Virus record (IMG/VR): IMGVR_UViG_3300018424_000341
Coordinates: 1 to 20,365 of that record
DNA length: 20,365 nt
Strand: one strand, 5' to 3'
Source of the DNA: a virus
A model generated the notes under the pieces. It searched no databases and was not told where the DNA came from. It worked only from the letters and a program-made list of their open reading frames with translations. The position numbers and the translations under genes were made by a program. Numbering within the stretch: position 1 is the first letter of the stretch; each line of letters opens with the position of its first letter. Below are positions 1 to 7,056 of this stretch, one piece after another.

Positions 1-829
1 ATTCTTTTCTCGTTGTAATGCCTTGTGCTTCTGCATTCATTAGCCTATTGATTTGCTCTGCATTTTTATAATTACTGTATTTTATTTTTGTATCAGACAA
101 TCTATCTTGTATCTGACTTAAATCAAATACTATTTCATCATGTACTAATTCTTCTTTGAGATTTTCGTCTCTATATCGTTGTAGTGTTGTTTGTAATTCT
201 TCTATACATTCTTCGATAGTATTACCTGTCATACTTGTATCTGCAGGTAATGTAAAGTATTTGTCAGTCCACGACTCATCATCTCCGATAGTTACTAGTA
301 CATCGTATGTACTACCAGCGGAATCAATGGATACATCTATTGTAGCAATTTCACATTTGTAAATGTATGGTCCTGCTATCTGTGTTTCGATTTCGCCACC
401 ACCTTCTAAATCATCTAAATCTTCTCTATAACCTTTAAAATCTATTCTGAGGAATAAGGGCACTGGGGCAAACATTCCTGCTTCTATACCAAGGTGAAGT
501 TTAGCGGCTTGTATTTGATCTAATAGATCGGCGGCTCCGGGTTGGATTAGTGTAAAGTTAGCAGATGTTGCAAATGCACCCGAAGGACCTTTTTTAATGT
601 CTATAGATAAATTATCTATTTGTATGCCAGTAACACTTGATTGTGCAATAATAACAGTTTCACTTGGCTCGGCTTCCTTGGCACCATTTAGATATCCCCC
701 ACCAGAAGATGTCTTGTCTTTTATCATGTACAACTTCATGGTGTATGAAGTGTTATTATATGCATCAAGGATATTCCCTTGAACACTGCCTAAATATCTA
801 TCTTCTACTGGTACACTTGTTTCTGGCAT
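1..829 (-). CDS. Virion structural protein, probable baseplate/hub component (N-terminal part, cut by left edge)
   Basis: The reverse strand is open from an ATG at 829 to the window edge, giving 276 residues (begins MPETSVPVEDRYLG) with no stop. The ATG shares one base with the stop of the gene 53 homologue (TAATG), so it is translationally coupled and is the third gene of a leftward baseplate operon. The visible part has no membrane segment. It shows a beta-rich body (about residues 14-200) with IQIDNLSIDIKKG and FTLIQPGAADLLDQIQ segments, then a helical, charged stretch from about residue 205. I recall similar N-termini in large unnamed structural proteins of marine T4-like phages, but cannot name a T4 counterpart. 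A hub or wedge role (for example gp27- or gp5-like) is inferred from position only. Confidence 0.7.
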   Translation of the reverse strand, partial: MPETSVPVEDRYLGSVQGNILDAYNNTSYTMKLYMIKDKTSSGGGYLNGAKEAEPSETVIIAQSSVTGIQIDNLSIDIKKGPSGAFATSANFTLIQPGAADLLDQIQAAKLHLGIEAGMFAPVPLFLRIDFKGYREDLDDLEGGGEIETQIAGPYIYKCEIATIDVSIDSAGSTYDVLVTIGDDESWTDKYFTLPADTSMTGNTIEECIEELQTTLQRYRDENLKEELVHDEIVFDLSQIQDRLSDTKIKYSNYKNAEQINRLMNAEAQGITTRKE

Positions 830-1128
830 TATGCTAATACTCTATCAATAGTTTCTCTAGGTGGTATGTAAATATTCTTACCTGACGTAAAATCCGCTAG
901 CGGATCTAGTATTTGATCTGGATTACGCAGAGCAAATACCCACCATAGTTGTGTAGTACCATATAAGTCGTGTGCTAATAGGTCAGGTCTATTTTCATAC
1001 TTAGATTCTATTGAATAAAGTCTGTCGCTTGTGCCTTTAGGAATTTTAGGCAATCTATTCACATCAAGATAAAAATCTCTGATTTGTGCATTTTTCAAAA
1101 AACTATTTTTATTATGAAAGGCCGCCAT
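829..1128 (-). CDS. gp53: Baseplate wedge protein gp53-like
   Basis: A 99-residue protein. The segment at about residues 48-92 (RPDLLAHDLYGTTQLWWVFALRNPD, then ILDPL and IYIPP) is the LysM-like pattern typical of the T4 gp53 family: an aromatic-rich helix, a conserved WW, then an IPP near the end. T4 gp53 is about 196 residues, so this is a short form holding mainly the conserved domain, as is common in marine T4-like phages. In T4, gp53 joins wedges into the six-fold baseplate around the hub. The start overlaps the stop of the upstream gene 48/54-like gene and the stop overlaps the start of the next gene (TAATG at both junctions), so the three are co-translated. Confidence 0.85.
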   Translation of the reverse strand: MAAFHNKNSFLKNAQIRDFYLDVNRLPKIPKGTSDRLYSIESKYENRPDLLAHDLYGTTQLWWVFALRNPDQILDPLADFTSGKNIYIPPRETIDRVLA

Positions 1129-1859
1129 TAAATAAATCCTTGGTTATATTGCTTACCGCTTGTAAAAGCATTAAGATCAAATCTTTTTCTTGTTTTCTTA
1201 TATGTGTACTGTGGTGCTAATTCAATCATTATACTGGTTTCTGAAGGCATGTATGTAGTAGTGCCTTTAAATTTAACAGGAACATAATCTACGTCAGGTG
1301 GTAATTGGAAGTTGTAGTTTCTAATAATTACTGGCACTTTATTAAATCCAAACTCTCCTAAATATTCAAATAACAATACTGGAGGAGGTGTACCATAGTA
1401 CCCAGAAGTTACTGCACTGTCACCATAATATGCCTTAGTCACAGTTCTCAAAAAATGGAACAATGCTAACATGTATTGGCCCTCTTCTATAGTTTGTGCT
1501 GTGAATGTGCCTGTAATTGGCAAGGTTGGTGGCCTTGAGCTAATGTATGTATAGAAAGGATAGTTAGATCCATGTTGTTGTGCTTCATTGTAATCTACTG
1601 ACCCTTGTAAAAAGATGTCAGGTGTATATGGAAATATAATTCCGCCTTTATCTTGCAATGGTTTTAGTATACTATCTTGTACTTCGTTGCCGTCACTATC
1701 AACTAAACCGTATGCCCATCTTTCTCCGCCTCTTTTTGGTCGTATTCTTGCTCGCCAATCAACATCCTTGAATGTTTTTGTCTCGGTTCGTTTTACCAAA
1801 TCGTCAAATTGTTGACTTGGGACTACGGTACTAGTTGTAAATTTGGTCTCTTCTGCCAT
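1128..1859 (-). CDS. gp48: Baseplate tail-tube cap / initiator protein, gp48/gp54-like
   Basis: A 243-residue protein starting MAEETKF. An in-frame ATG at 1886 exists, but the ATG at 1859 has a strong ribosome site (AGGAGA, about 6 bases upstream) and the upstream ATG sits in the late-promoter region, so 1859 is preferred. The central segment (PFYTYISSRPPTLPITGTF, then FHFLRTVTKAYYG, then PPPVLLFEYLGEFGFNKVPVIIRNYNFQLP) matches the tail-tube-like fold of T4 gp48/gp54, which cap the baseplate hub and start tube polymerisation. It is shorter than T4 gp48 (364) and gp54 (320), and only one such gene is visible here, so which one it corresponds to is not settled. It heads the leftward baseplate operon behind a GATAAATA late promoter. 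Confidence 0.75.
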   Translation of the reverse strand: MAEETKFTTSTVVPSQQFDDLVKRTETKTFKDVDWRARIRPKRGGERWAYGLVDSDGNEVQDSILKPLQDKGGIIFPYTPDIFLQGSVDYNEAQQHGSNYPFYTYISSRPPTLPITGTFTAQTIEEGQYMLALFHFLRTVTKAYYGDSAVTSGYYGTPPPVLLFEYLGEFGFNKVPVIIRNYNFQLPPDVDYVPVKFKGTTTYMPSETSIMIELAPQYTYKKTRKRFDLNAFTSGKQYNQGFI

Positions 1860-1876
1860 AACTATCTCCTGCACAA

Positions 1877-1884
1877 TATTTATC
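1877..1884 (-). promoter_or_regulatory. Late promoter, GATAAATA type (leftward, baseplate operon)
   Basis: Reverse strand reads GTGATAAATATT. GATAAATA differs at one base from the T4 late -10 octamer TATAAATA, and lies 17 bases upstream of the ATG at 1859, leaving room for initiation and the AGGAGA ribosome site. The same extended form (RTGATAAATATW) occurs before the tape measure and portal genes. Confidence 0.7.
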
Positions 1885-1886
1885 AC

Positions 1887-1894
1887 GATAAATA
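1887..1894 (+). promoter_or_regulatory. Possible rightward late promoter, mirror of the leftward one
   Basis: GATAAATA occurs on the top strand two bases from its mirror image, making an 8+8 inverted repeat at 1877-1894. Flanking bases (CAC before, AAA after) depart from the extended form at the other sites. It could give gene 55 late expression in addition to its early promoter, or be only a by-product of a palindrome. Confidence 0.35.
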
Positions 1895-1923
1895 AAAACG
1901 AGTTTTAATTCTTAAAATAAAAA

Positions 1924-1952
1924 TTGACTTTAACTTAAAAATGTACTATAAT
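1924..1952 (+). promoter_or_regulatory. Early sigma70-type promoter for 55-47-46 operon
   Basis: TTGACT (1924-1929), 17-base spacer, TATAAT (1947-1952): near-perfect host sigma70 consensus. Initiation would fall near 1959, just ahead of the AAAGGAGAG ribosome site (1965-1973) of gene 55. A matching element (TTGACT-N17-CATAAT) lies before the 7567 gene. Confidence 0.88.
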
Positions 1953-1976
1953 TGCATATTGAGTAAAGGAGAGTTC

Positions 1977-2837
1977 ATGGCACAGGCTAAAAAAACAAAT
2001 TATTTAAATAACAAAGATCTTCTAAAAGAAATACACAAAAGTAAAATGACTTATTGTTATGTTCAAGACGAAAGATTTTTGAATCCAGATATTATTGTGG
2101 ATAGTGTTAAAAAAATAAACAAATCTGCAATAAAACAAGCACAATTAAATCGTGTTGCAAAATTACAATCAGAGGCATACCAAACTGCTATTGCGGAAGG
2201 CAACTGGGATAAAAAACCCAAGCAAAAAGATTTTGCTGTTGATCCAAATTCTATTGCGGTAGACGATCTAGTGTTCAGGGTAATGACTTATGAGCATATA
2301 CCAGAGGAACCTGGTAGGAAAAAGACAACAAAAACCGTTGCAGATACAAAAGCAAAAGTAAATTTTCCGCCATTCAAACATTATATTTTAGACAGCAACG
2401 GCATCAACCCACGTGAGGTTGCAAGAAGCCACTGGGAAGGTAGTTTAAGTAATGGTCAATTTAATACGGAACACGGTCAAATAACCAATGAATTGGGAAG
2501 AATGTTTATGAAACTTGTTGAGCGTTATAGTCAAAGAGGTAACTGGCGTGGATATACATACGTTGATGAAATGCGTGGACAAGCATTAGTACAATTAGCT
2601 CAAGTTGGTTTACAATTCAATGAGGCAAAATCAGATAATCCTTTTGCATACTATACTGCTACAGTAAACAATAGTTTTACAAGAGTTTTAAATTTAGAAA
2701 AACGCAATCAATCAATTCGGGACGACATTCTTATAGAAAGCGGTCATTTACCAAGTTATGGTCGACAAATACAGTATGAAAACGAAATGCGAGAATTGCG
2801 TGAAGCGGCTGAAACAGAACTAGAATCTAGCGAGTAA
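1977..2837 (+). CDS. gp55: Late-transcription sigma factor gp55
   Basis: A 286-residue protein. The frame is open from 1941, but the promoter -10 lies inside that extension and the ATG at 1977 has AAAGGAGAG just upstream, so 1977 is the start (MAQAKKTNYLNNKD). Residues about 186-245 (RGNWRGYTYVDEMRGQAL, then GLQFNEAKSDNPFAYYTATVNNSF, then LNLEKRNQSIRDD) are the gp55 core, a reduced sigma region 2 that recognises the late -10 octamer with gp33 and the gp45 clamp in T4. Residues about 100-135 carry YEHIPEEPGRKK and NFPPFKHYILD, seen in marine phage gp55. T4 gp55 has 185 residues, so there is an N-terminal extension of about 100. First gene of the early recombination operon; its presumed target sites are in this window. 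Confidence 0.9.
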   Translation: MAQAKKTNYLNNKDLLKEIHKSKMTYCYVQDERFLNPDIIVDSVKKINKSAIKQAQLNRVAKLQSEAYQTAIAEGNWDKKPKQKDFAVDPNSIAVDDLVFRVMTYEHIPEEPGRKKTTKTVADTKAKVNFPPFKHYILDSNGINPREVARSHWEGSLSNGQFNTEHGQITNELGRMFMKLVERYSQRGNWRGYTYVDEMRGQALVQLAQVGLQFNEAKSDNPFAYYTATVNNSFTRVLNLEKRNQSIRDDILIESGHLPSYGRQIQYENEMRELREAAETELESSE

Positions 2838-2842
2838 TATAC

Positions 2843-3856
2843 ATGGCTAACCTTTTTAAAAGGGCCGCATGTTTTACTGACATTCATTACGGTCTTAAAC
2901 AAAACAGTAGGCAACATTTGAAAGATTGTCACGATTTCATCGATTGGTTTATTGCGGAATCGCATGCCAGGGGTGCAGAAACGTGCTTCTTTTTAGGTGA
3001 CTGGCATCATCATAGAGCTAGTGTGAATGTTGCTACTATGAATGCCACCATTAAAGATCTTAAAAAATTAAACGACAATTTTGAAAAAGTGTATTTTATT
3101 ACTGGTAATCATGATTTATACTACAGAGAAAAACGTGATCTAAACAGTGTAGAGTTTGCTAGAGATCTTGAAAATTTTGTAATGATAGATGAATGGTTTT
3201 GTGAAGATGGTGTTGCTATTATCCCATGGCTAGTAGGTGACGAACATAAAAAACTAAACAAGTTAGATTGCAAATACATGTTTGGTCATTTTGAGTTACC
3301 TTATTTTAAAATGAATGCAATGGTAGAAATGCCAGATCATGGTGGTGTAAAAGCAAGTGATTTAACTAATCCAGAATATGTGTTTAGTGGTCACTTTCAC
3401 AAACGCCAATATAAAGGCAACATACATTATATTGGCAATGCTTTCCCACACAACTATGCAGATGCTGGCGATAATGAACGTGGTGCTATGTTCCTGGAAT
3501 GGGGTGGCGAACCTCAATATGTGAACTGGGAAGAATGTCCAAAATTTATAATGACTGGCCTTAAATCGTTGCTAGATAATCCAGATGTTCTAGATGCAAA
3601 AACACATGCTCGAGTAAAACTTGATATTGGTATCAGTTATGAAGAAGCAAACTTTATCAGAGAAACGTTTGCAGAAAAATATAATGTTAGAGAAATACAA
3701 CTTATTCCTGTTAAAGAGGAAGAAGAAATATATGAGGGTACAGAAATAAAGTTTGAAAGTGTTGATCAAATTGTGATACAACAATTAGAAACCATAGAAA
3801 GTAATACTGTTGAAACTAATAAACTAATTGAAATTTATCGAGAGTTAGAAGTATAA
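2843..3856 (+). CDS. gp47: Recombination endonuclease subunit gp47 (Mre11-like)
   Basis: A 337-residue calcineurin-like metallophosphoesterase. The metal-site motifs are in order: D13-x-H15 (TDIHYG), GD53WHHH, GN89HD, GHFE at about residue 149, and GH184FH186. It forms the nuclease of the gp46/gp47 complex, which resects DNA ends for recombination-dependent replication and for degrading host DNA. Length matches T4 gp47 (339). It begins 5 bases after gene 55; no strong ribosome site is visible, so it may be coupled to 55. Its stop overlaps the gene 46 start (TAATG). The C-terminal 60 residues are rich in E and I, plausibly the helical part that contacts the gp46 coiled coil. Confidence 0.95.
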   Translation: MANLFKRAACFTDIHYGLKQNSRQHLKDCHDFIDWFIAESHARGAETCFFLGDWHHHRASVNVATMNATIKDLKKLNDNFEKVYFITGNHDLYYREKRDLNSVEFARDLENFVMIDEWFCEDGVAIIPWLVGDEHKKLNKLDCKYMFGHFELPYFKMNAMVEMPDHGGVKASDLTNPEYVFSGHFHKRQYKGNIHYIGNAFPHNYADAGDNERGAMFLEWGGEPQYVNWEECPKFIMTGLKSLLDNPDVLDAKTHARVKLDIGISYEEANFIRETFAEKYNVREIQLIPVKEEEEIYEGTEIKFESVDQIVIQQLETIESNTVETNKLIEIYRELEV

Positions 3857-5634
3857 TGCTGACTATTAAAAATGTAAGTGCAAAAAACTTTATGAGTATA
3901 GGTAATAATACTCAAGCAGTAAACTTTAATACTGAATCTTTAACATTAGTATTGGGGCATAATTTAGATCTTGGAGGTGATGGTAGTAGAAACGGTACAG
4001 GTAAAACTACAATTATCAACGCACTAAGTTATGCACTATACGGTGATGCTTTAACAAACATTCGCAAAGACAATCTCATAAACAAAACAAATGGTAAAGG
4101 CATGATTGTTTCTGTAGATTTTGAGATCAATGGAATTGAGTATCGTATTGAACGTGGAAGACGACCAAATGTTTTGAGATTTTTTATAAACGGTGCTGAA
4201 AATGCTGATGATGAACAACAAGGCGACAGCAGAGAAACACAAAAAGAAATAGAAAAAATAATTGGCTTCCCTCACAATATGTTCAAGCATTTAATTGCTC
4301 TAAATACATATACTGAACCTTTCCTTAGCATGAAAACAAACGATCAACGTGATATGATCGAGCAACTATTAGGTATTACTGAAATTAGTGCAAAAGCAGA
4401 AGTGCTTAAAGAAAAATTAAAAGAAACCAGAGATAGTATCAAAGAAGAAGAGTTGCGTATTAGTGCTGTTAAAAACAGTAACGAAAGAGTAGGTAAGAAC
4501 ATTGTTGAGATTGAAAATCGTAGCAAACTTTGGACTAAAAACAAACAAGATAAAATCACTGAGCTACAACAAAGTTTAGATGTTTTACAACAAACTGACA
4601 TTGATCAAGAATTAAAAAATCACAAAATTATTACAGAAGTAAACGAAAAATATTTAACAATAAAAGGCTTACAAAGTGAGCAAACTAATTTGCAAAGTAG
4701 TTTACTAAGAAGCGATAACAACTTAGAAACATTACAACTTAATATACAAAAAGCACAAGAAGGTGTTTGCCCTACTTGCGAACAAAGTACTGCACACCTA
4801 GACACACACGAAGCCTACACACAGGACTTGCAAGATAAACTAAAAGTAGAAGAAGAATATAACAGTGAACTAAATAGTAAAGTAAAAACAATTCAGTCAA
4901 AGATTGATGACTTTGGTGAGTTGCCGGAAACACCAATTACTTTTTATAATAATTTAGAAGATGCATTACAGCACAGGCATAATGTTGAAACGTTACAATC
5001 TCAAATAGAAGAAAAAACAAACGAAGTAAATCCATATATTGAACAAATTGATAGTCTAAAAAAGACTGCATTGGAAGAGATAGATTACGAACTTATAAAT
5101 GATTTAACCTTTTTAAAAGAACATCAAGAATTTTTACATAAGTTGCTTACCAGCAAAGACAGTTTTATTCGTAAAAAGATTATAGATCAGAATTTACAAT
5201 ATTTAAACTATAGGTTAAATCATTACTTAGACAAGTTAGGATTACCACATGATGTTAAATTTAACAGTGACTTGTCAGTAGATATTACAGAATACGGTAG
5301 AGATTTAGATTTTGATAACTTGAGCAGAGGTGAACGTAATAGACTTATACTCGGTATGAGTTGGGCATTCAGAGACATTTATGAAAGTTTAAATCAACCA
5401 ATGAATTTGATGTGTATAGACGAACTGGTAGACAGTGGCATGGATACCACTGGTGTTGAAAATGCATTGGCAGTTCTTAAGAAGATGGGTCGAGAGTCCA
5501 AGAAAAATGTGTTCCTTATTTCGCACAAAGAAGAGTTACAAGGTAGAGTAAACAATGTACTATATGTTGTCAAGGAGGGAGGATTTACTTCATATTCGAA
5601 TGATATTGAAATCCTTGACTCGGAGAATGGATGA
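3856..5634 (+). CDS. gp46: Recombination endonuclease subunit gp46 (Rad50/SbcC-like ATPase)
   Basis: A 592-residue SMC/Rad50-type ATPase. Walker A is at 43-51 (GSRNGTGKT), followed by a coiled-coil arm (about 170-300), a zinc hook at C305-P-T-C308, the returning coiled coil (about 310-455), the ABC signature at 489-493 (LSRGE) and Walker B with CIDE at 520-523, then VFLISHKEEL with the switch histidine. Length is close to T4 gp46 (560). It works with gp47 in DNA-end resection. The start overlaps the gp47 stop by one base and the stop overlaps the next gene by ATGA, so 47-46-endonuclease are likely translated as a unit. All ATPase motifs are intact. Confidence 0.95.
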   Translation: MLTIKNVSAKNFMSIGNNTQAVNFNTESLTLVLGHNLDLGGDGSRNGTGKTTIINALSYALYGDALTNIRKDNLINKTNGKGMIVSVDFEINGIEYRIERGRRPNVLRFFINGAENADDEQQGDSRETQKEIEKIIGFPHNMFKHLIALNTYTEPFLSMKTNDQRDMIEQLLGITEISAKAEVLKEKLKETRDSIKEEELRISAVKNSNERVGKNIVEIENRSKLWTKNKQDKITELQQSLDVLQQTDIDQELKNHKIITEVNEKYLTIKGLQSEQTNLQSSLLRSDNNLETLQLNIQKAQEGVCPTCEQSTAHLDTHEAYTQDLQDKLKVEEEYNSELNSKVKTIQSKIDDFGELPETPITFYNNLEDALQHRHNVETLQSQIEEKTNEVNPYIEQIDSLKKTALEEIDYELINDLTFLKEHQEFLHKLLTSKDSFIRKKIIDQNLQYLNYRLNHYLDKLGLPHDVKFNSDLSVDITEYGRDLDFDNLSRGERNRLILGMSWAFRDIYESLNQPMNLMCIDELVDSGMDTTGVENALAVLKKMGRESKKNVFLISHKEELQGRVNNVLYVVKEGGFTSYSNDIEILDSENG

Positions 5635-6059
5635 GTGCTGATTGGACATATAAAGGTAAAAAAATAGATGTTATACCCGAAGAATACGAAGGTTTTGTGT
5701 ACCTTATCACTAATAAGACTAATGGCAAAAAATATATCGGTAAAAAACTTGCTAGGTTCAAAACAACCAAACCACCCTTAAAAGGCAAAAAGAACAAACG
5801 TCGAGGTACCAAAGAAAGCGACTGGCGTACATATTGGGGTAGTAGTGATCATTTGATTGAGGATGTAGCAAATTTAGGTGAGAATAACTTTACCAGAGAA
5901 ATATTAGAGTTATGTACGACTAGGGGTGTAATGAGCTACATAGAAGCAGAATTACAATTCAAACACAAAGTATTACTATCTGATGATTATTACAATGGAA
6001 TTATCAACTGTCGTATAGGTGGTTCAAAAATTCTTAAAGAAAGTTTGAAAGATAGATAA
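5631..6059 (+). CDS. GIY-YIG family endonuclease
   Basis: A 142-residue protein. The GIY-YIG pattern is seen as GFVY (21-24), ten residues, then YIG (35-37) in FVYLITNKTNGKKYIGKK. A very basic segment follows (about 40-60, KTTKPPLKGKKNKRR), then DWRTYWGSS, a central NNFTREIL strand, and the YIEAELQFKH helix carrying the likely catalytic Glu near 105. No separate DNA-binding module follows the domain, unlike the longer Seg homing enzymes. The ATG lies in an ATGA overlap with the gene 46 stop, so it is the last gene of the recombination operon. Whether it acts in recombination or is a captured homing enzyme cannot be told. No intron or interrupted gene is visible beside it. Confidence 0.8.
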   Translation: MSADWTYKGKKIDVIPEEYEGFVYLITNKTNGKKYIGKKLARFKTTKPPLKGKKNKRRGTKESDWRTYWGSSDHLIEDVANLGENNFTREILELCTTRGVMSYIEAELQFKHKVLLSDDYYNGIINCRIGGSKILKESLKDR

Positions 6060-6060
6060 C

Positions 6061-6400
6061 TATTTTTCGCAAGGCACTTCATAGACACCAAGTCAGACTA
6101 ACACAGGCAACACATAGGCTCCACACCACCCCGCCGAGGCAGATAATATCGGTATCCTTGACAATCCGTTAAACACGGTGCGAGAATCTGGATTGTGGAC
6201 GGCAAGATACAAAAACGACACAGTATTAAAAAGATGTAGGCTCTGAGAAAAAGCAACCTACGAGTCAGTGTAACTAAACTCTACAAGGTTATACAGACTT
6301 CCGTGAGATTCGTGACGGTAGTGTATGGGGACAGAAGGCTCACCGGTTCCTAGTAGCACCCGAGTTAGAGATGGCGATGCTCATCATGATGACATCATTT
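6061..6400 (+). ncRNA. Candidate structured non-coding RNA (unknown class)
   Basis: No reading frame of useful size exists here on either strand, GC is about 47 % by my count (flanking genes clearly lower), and several stems can be drawn on the top strand: a long hairpin 6152-6210 (GTATC/GATAC and TTG/CAA below ACAATCC 6161-6167 with GGATTGT 6190-6196); GTAGG 6236-6240 with CCTAC 6257-6261; an 11-bp stem 6263-6274/6288-6299 (AGTC/GACT and GTGTAAC/GTTATAC around one A-A mismatch); CCGT 6301-6304 with ACGG 6315-6318. It follows the GIY-YIG gene directly and could be made as the 3' end of that transcript. I compared it by eye with tmRNA, RNase P RNA and group I intron cores and found no match. 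Strand and ends are uncertain. Confidence 0.45.
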
Positions 6401-6422
6401 TTTTCACCCGGCAACGGGTGAA
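6381..6422 (+). terminator. Overlapping palindromes, U7 run and 8-bp GCAA-loop hairpin; probable terminator region
   Basis: TCATCATGATGA (6381-6392) is a perfect palindrome, followed by CATCAT and seven T (to 6404), a plausible rho-independent stop for the rightward 55-47-46 transcript. Directly after is a perfect hairpin: TTCACCCG (6403-6410), GNRA-type loop GCAA, CGGGTGAA (6415-6422). On the other strand the second hairpin is followed by A rather than T, so it would not be a classical leftward terminator; it may protect a 3' end. Confidence 0.5.
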
Positions 6423-6515
6423 TTATGGCTCAACTTTCATGATAACGTTTAGATCTAAAGATCTAAAAATTTCTTACAAGTGAATAAGTGAGTGAAACGA
6501 ACGTATGAACGTAGT
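6423..6515. repeat. Short iterated repeats in the non-coding gap
   Basis: AGATCTAA is present twice in tandem (6451-6458, 6459-6466), the first copy lying in the palindrome TTTAGATCTAAA (6448-6459), and GAACGTA occurs twice (6499-6505, 6507-6513). No gene or further signal is seen in this part. The repeats may be a protein-binding site or slippage remnants. Confidence 0.35.
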
Positions 6516-6536
6516 AAGAAAAGACACGAAGTGTCT
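6516..6536 (-). terminator. Rho-independent terminator for the two leftward oxygenase-like genes
   Basis: On the reverse strand, AGACAC (6536-6531), triloop TTC, GTGTCT (6527-6522) and then TTTCTT form a 6-bp hairpin with a U-rich tail. It overlaps the TAG stop (6537-6535) of the leftward gene, which is typical of compact phage genomes. Confidence 0.6.
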
Positions 6537-7056
6537 ATAATATGGTATCTAAGTATTCTACTGTGTCGTTGTAAGTTTTTCTAATGTTTAACGTAAACAG
6601 TTTGGTAAGTTGATTTATTTCTTTATGATCGCATCCATGTTTTTTAGTAACATCTAAAACTAAAATTTGTTGTGGGTGAATATATTTGTTGTGTGTGGGA
6701 TCTTCATGAATAATGTAAACAGGAAAATTATTTAGGTTGAAAATTATATTGGATTTTCTAGTAAATGGATTTACCCAACCAGTTAAAAAATCTTGGTGTA
6801 ATTGCACAATCTGATTAGGTCTGACATGTTCAAATCCTATACTGTGTTCTGGCAGTATTTCTATAGGGTTTAGAATTTCATTTACTTTATCAATACATGT
6901 TAAATCTTTGAGCATCAAGATATCCTGAGTCATGTCTGGAGTGTCATTACGATGCATAAAATATCCATGATCAGCCGGAGTAGTGTTTAATACTTCTTCC
7001 TCAAGGGATAATAATTCATCTACGTTGTATTTGAAATTATAAATTTTACTAAACAT
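6535..7056 (-). CDS. Putative 2-oxoglutarate/Fe(II)-dependent oxygenase-like protein
   Basis: A 173-residue protein of the double-stranded beta-helix type by motif. H87-x-D89 (VQLHQDF) fits the first two iron ligands, H140 (KKHGCDH) the distal histidine, and R159 (FTLNIRK) the 2-oxoglutarate carboxylate contact. The spacings are those expected of the 2OG-Fe(II) superfamily. Around H140 and R159 it aligns with the neighbouring leftward gene (LH/KHG, then LxINL/FTLNI), so the two look like diverged paralogues. Its ATG is 8 bases inside the end of that gene, so they are co-expressed. Such oxygenases are frequent in marine phages, but substrates are mostly unknown; nucleic-acid or protein hydroxylation is possible. 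Motif-level assignment only. Confidence 0.6.
   Translation of the reverse strand: MFSKIYNFKYNVDELLSLEEEVLNTTPADHGYFMHRNDTPDMTQDILMLKDLTCIDKVNEILNPIEILPEHSIGFEHVRPNQIVQLHQDFLTGWVNPFTRKSNIIFNLNNFPVYIIHEDPTHNKYIHPQQILVLDVTKKHGCDHKEINQLTKLFTLNIRKTYNDTVEYLDTIL

Noticed and set aside
156-782. Two forward frames (68 and 61 residues) near the left edge
   Set aside because: They lie opposite a long continuous reverse-strand structural gene coupled to gene 53; no ribosome sites.
1941-1976. Longer N-terminus for gp55 starting at 1941
   Set aside because: It contains the promoter -10 element; the ATG at 1977 has the ribosome site.
6061-6420. tmRNA, RNase P RNA, group I intron or tRNA in the non-coding gap
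   Set aside because: Fragments look suggestive (AGTCAGACTAACA resembles a tmRNA segment; GACAGAAGGCTCACC resembles the RNase P 3' end), but the partner motifs (T-arm GTTCRA, tag frame, GGAAAGTCC, intron core pairs) are missing on both strands.
5631-6540. Mobile intron or insertion element around the GIY-YIG gene
   Set aside because: Gene 46 is intact, no split gene, target duplication or terminal repeat is visible.
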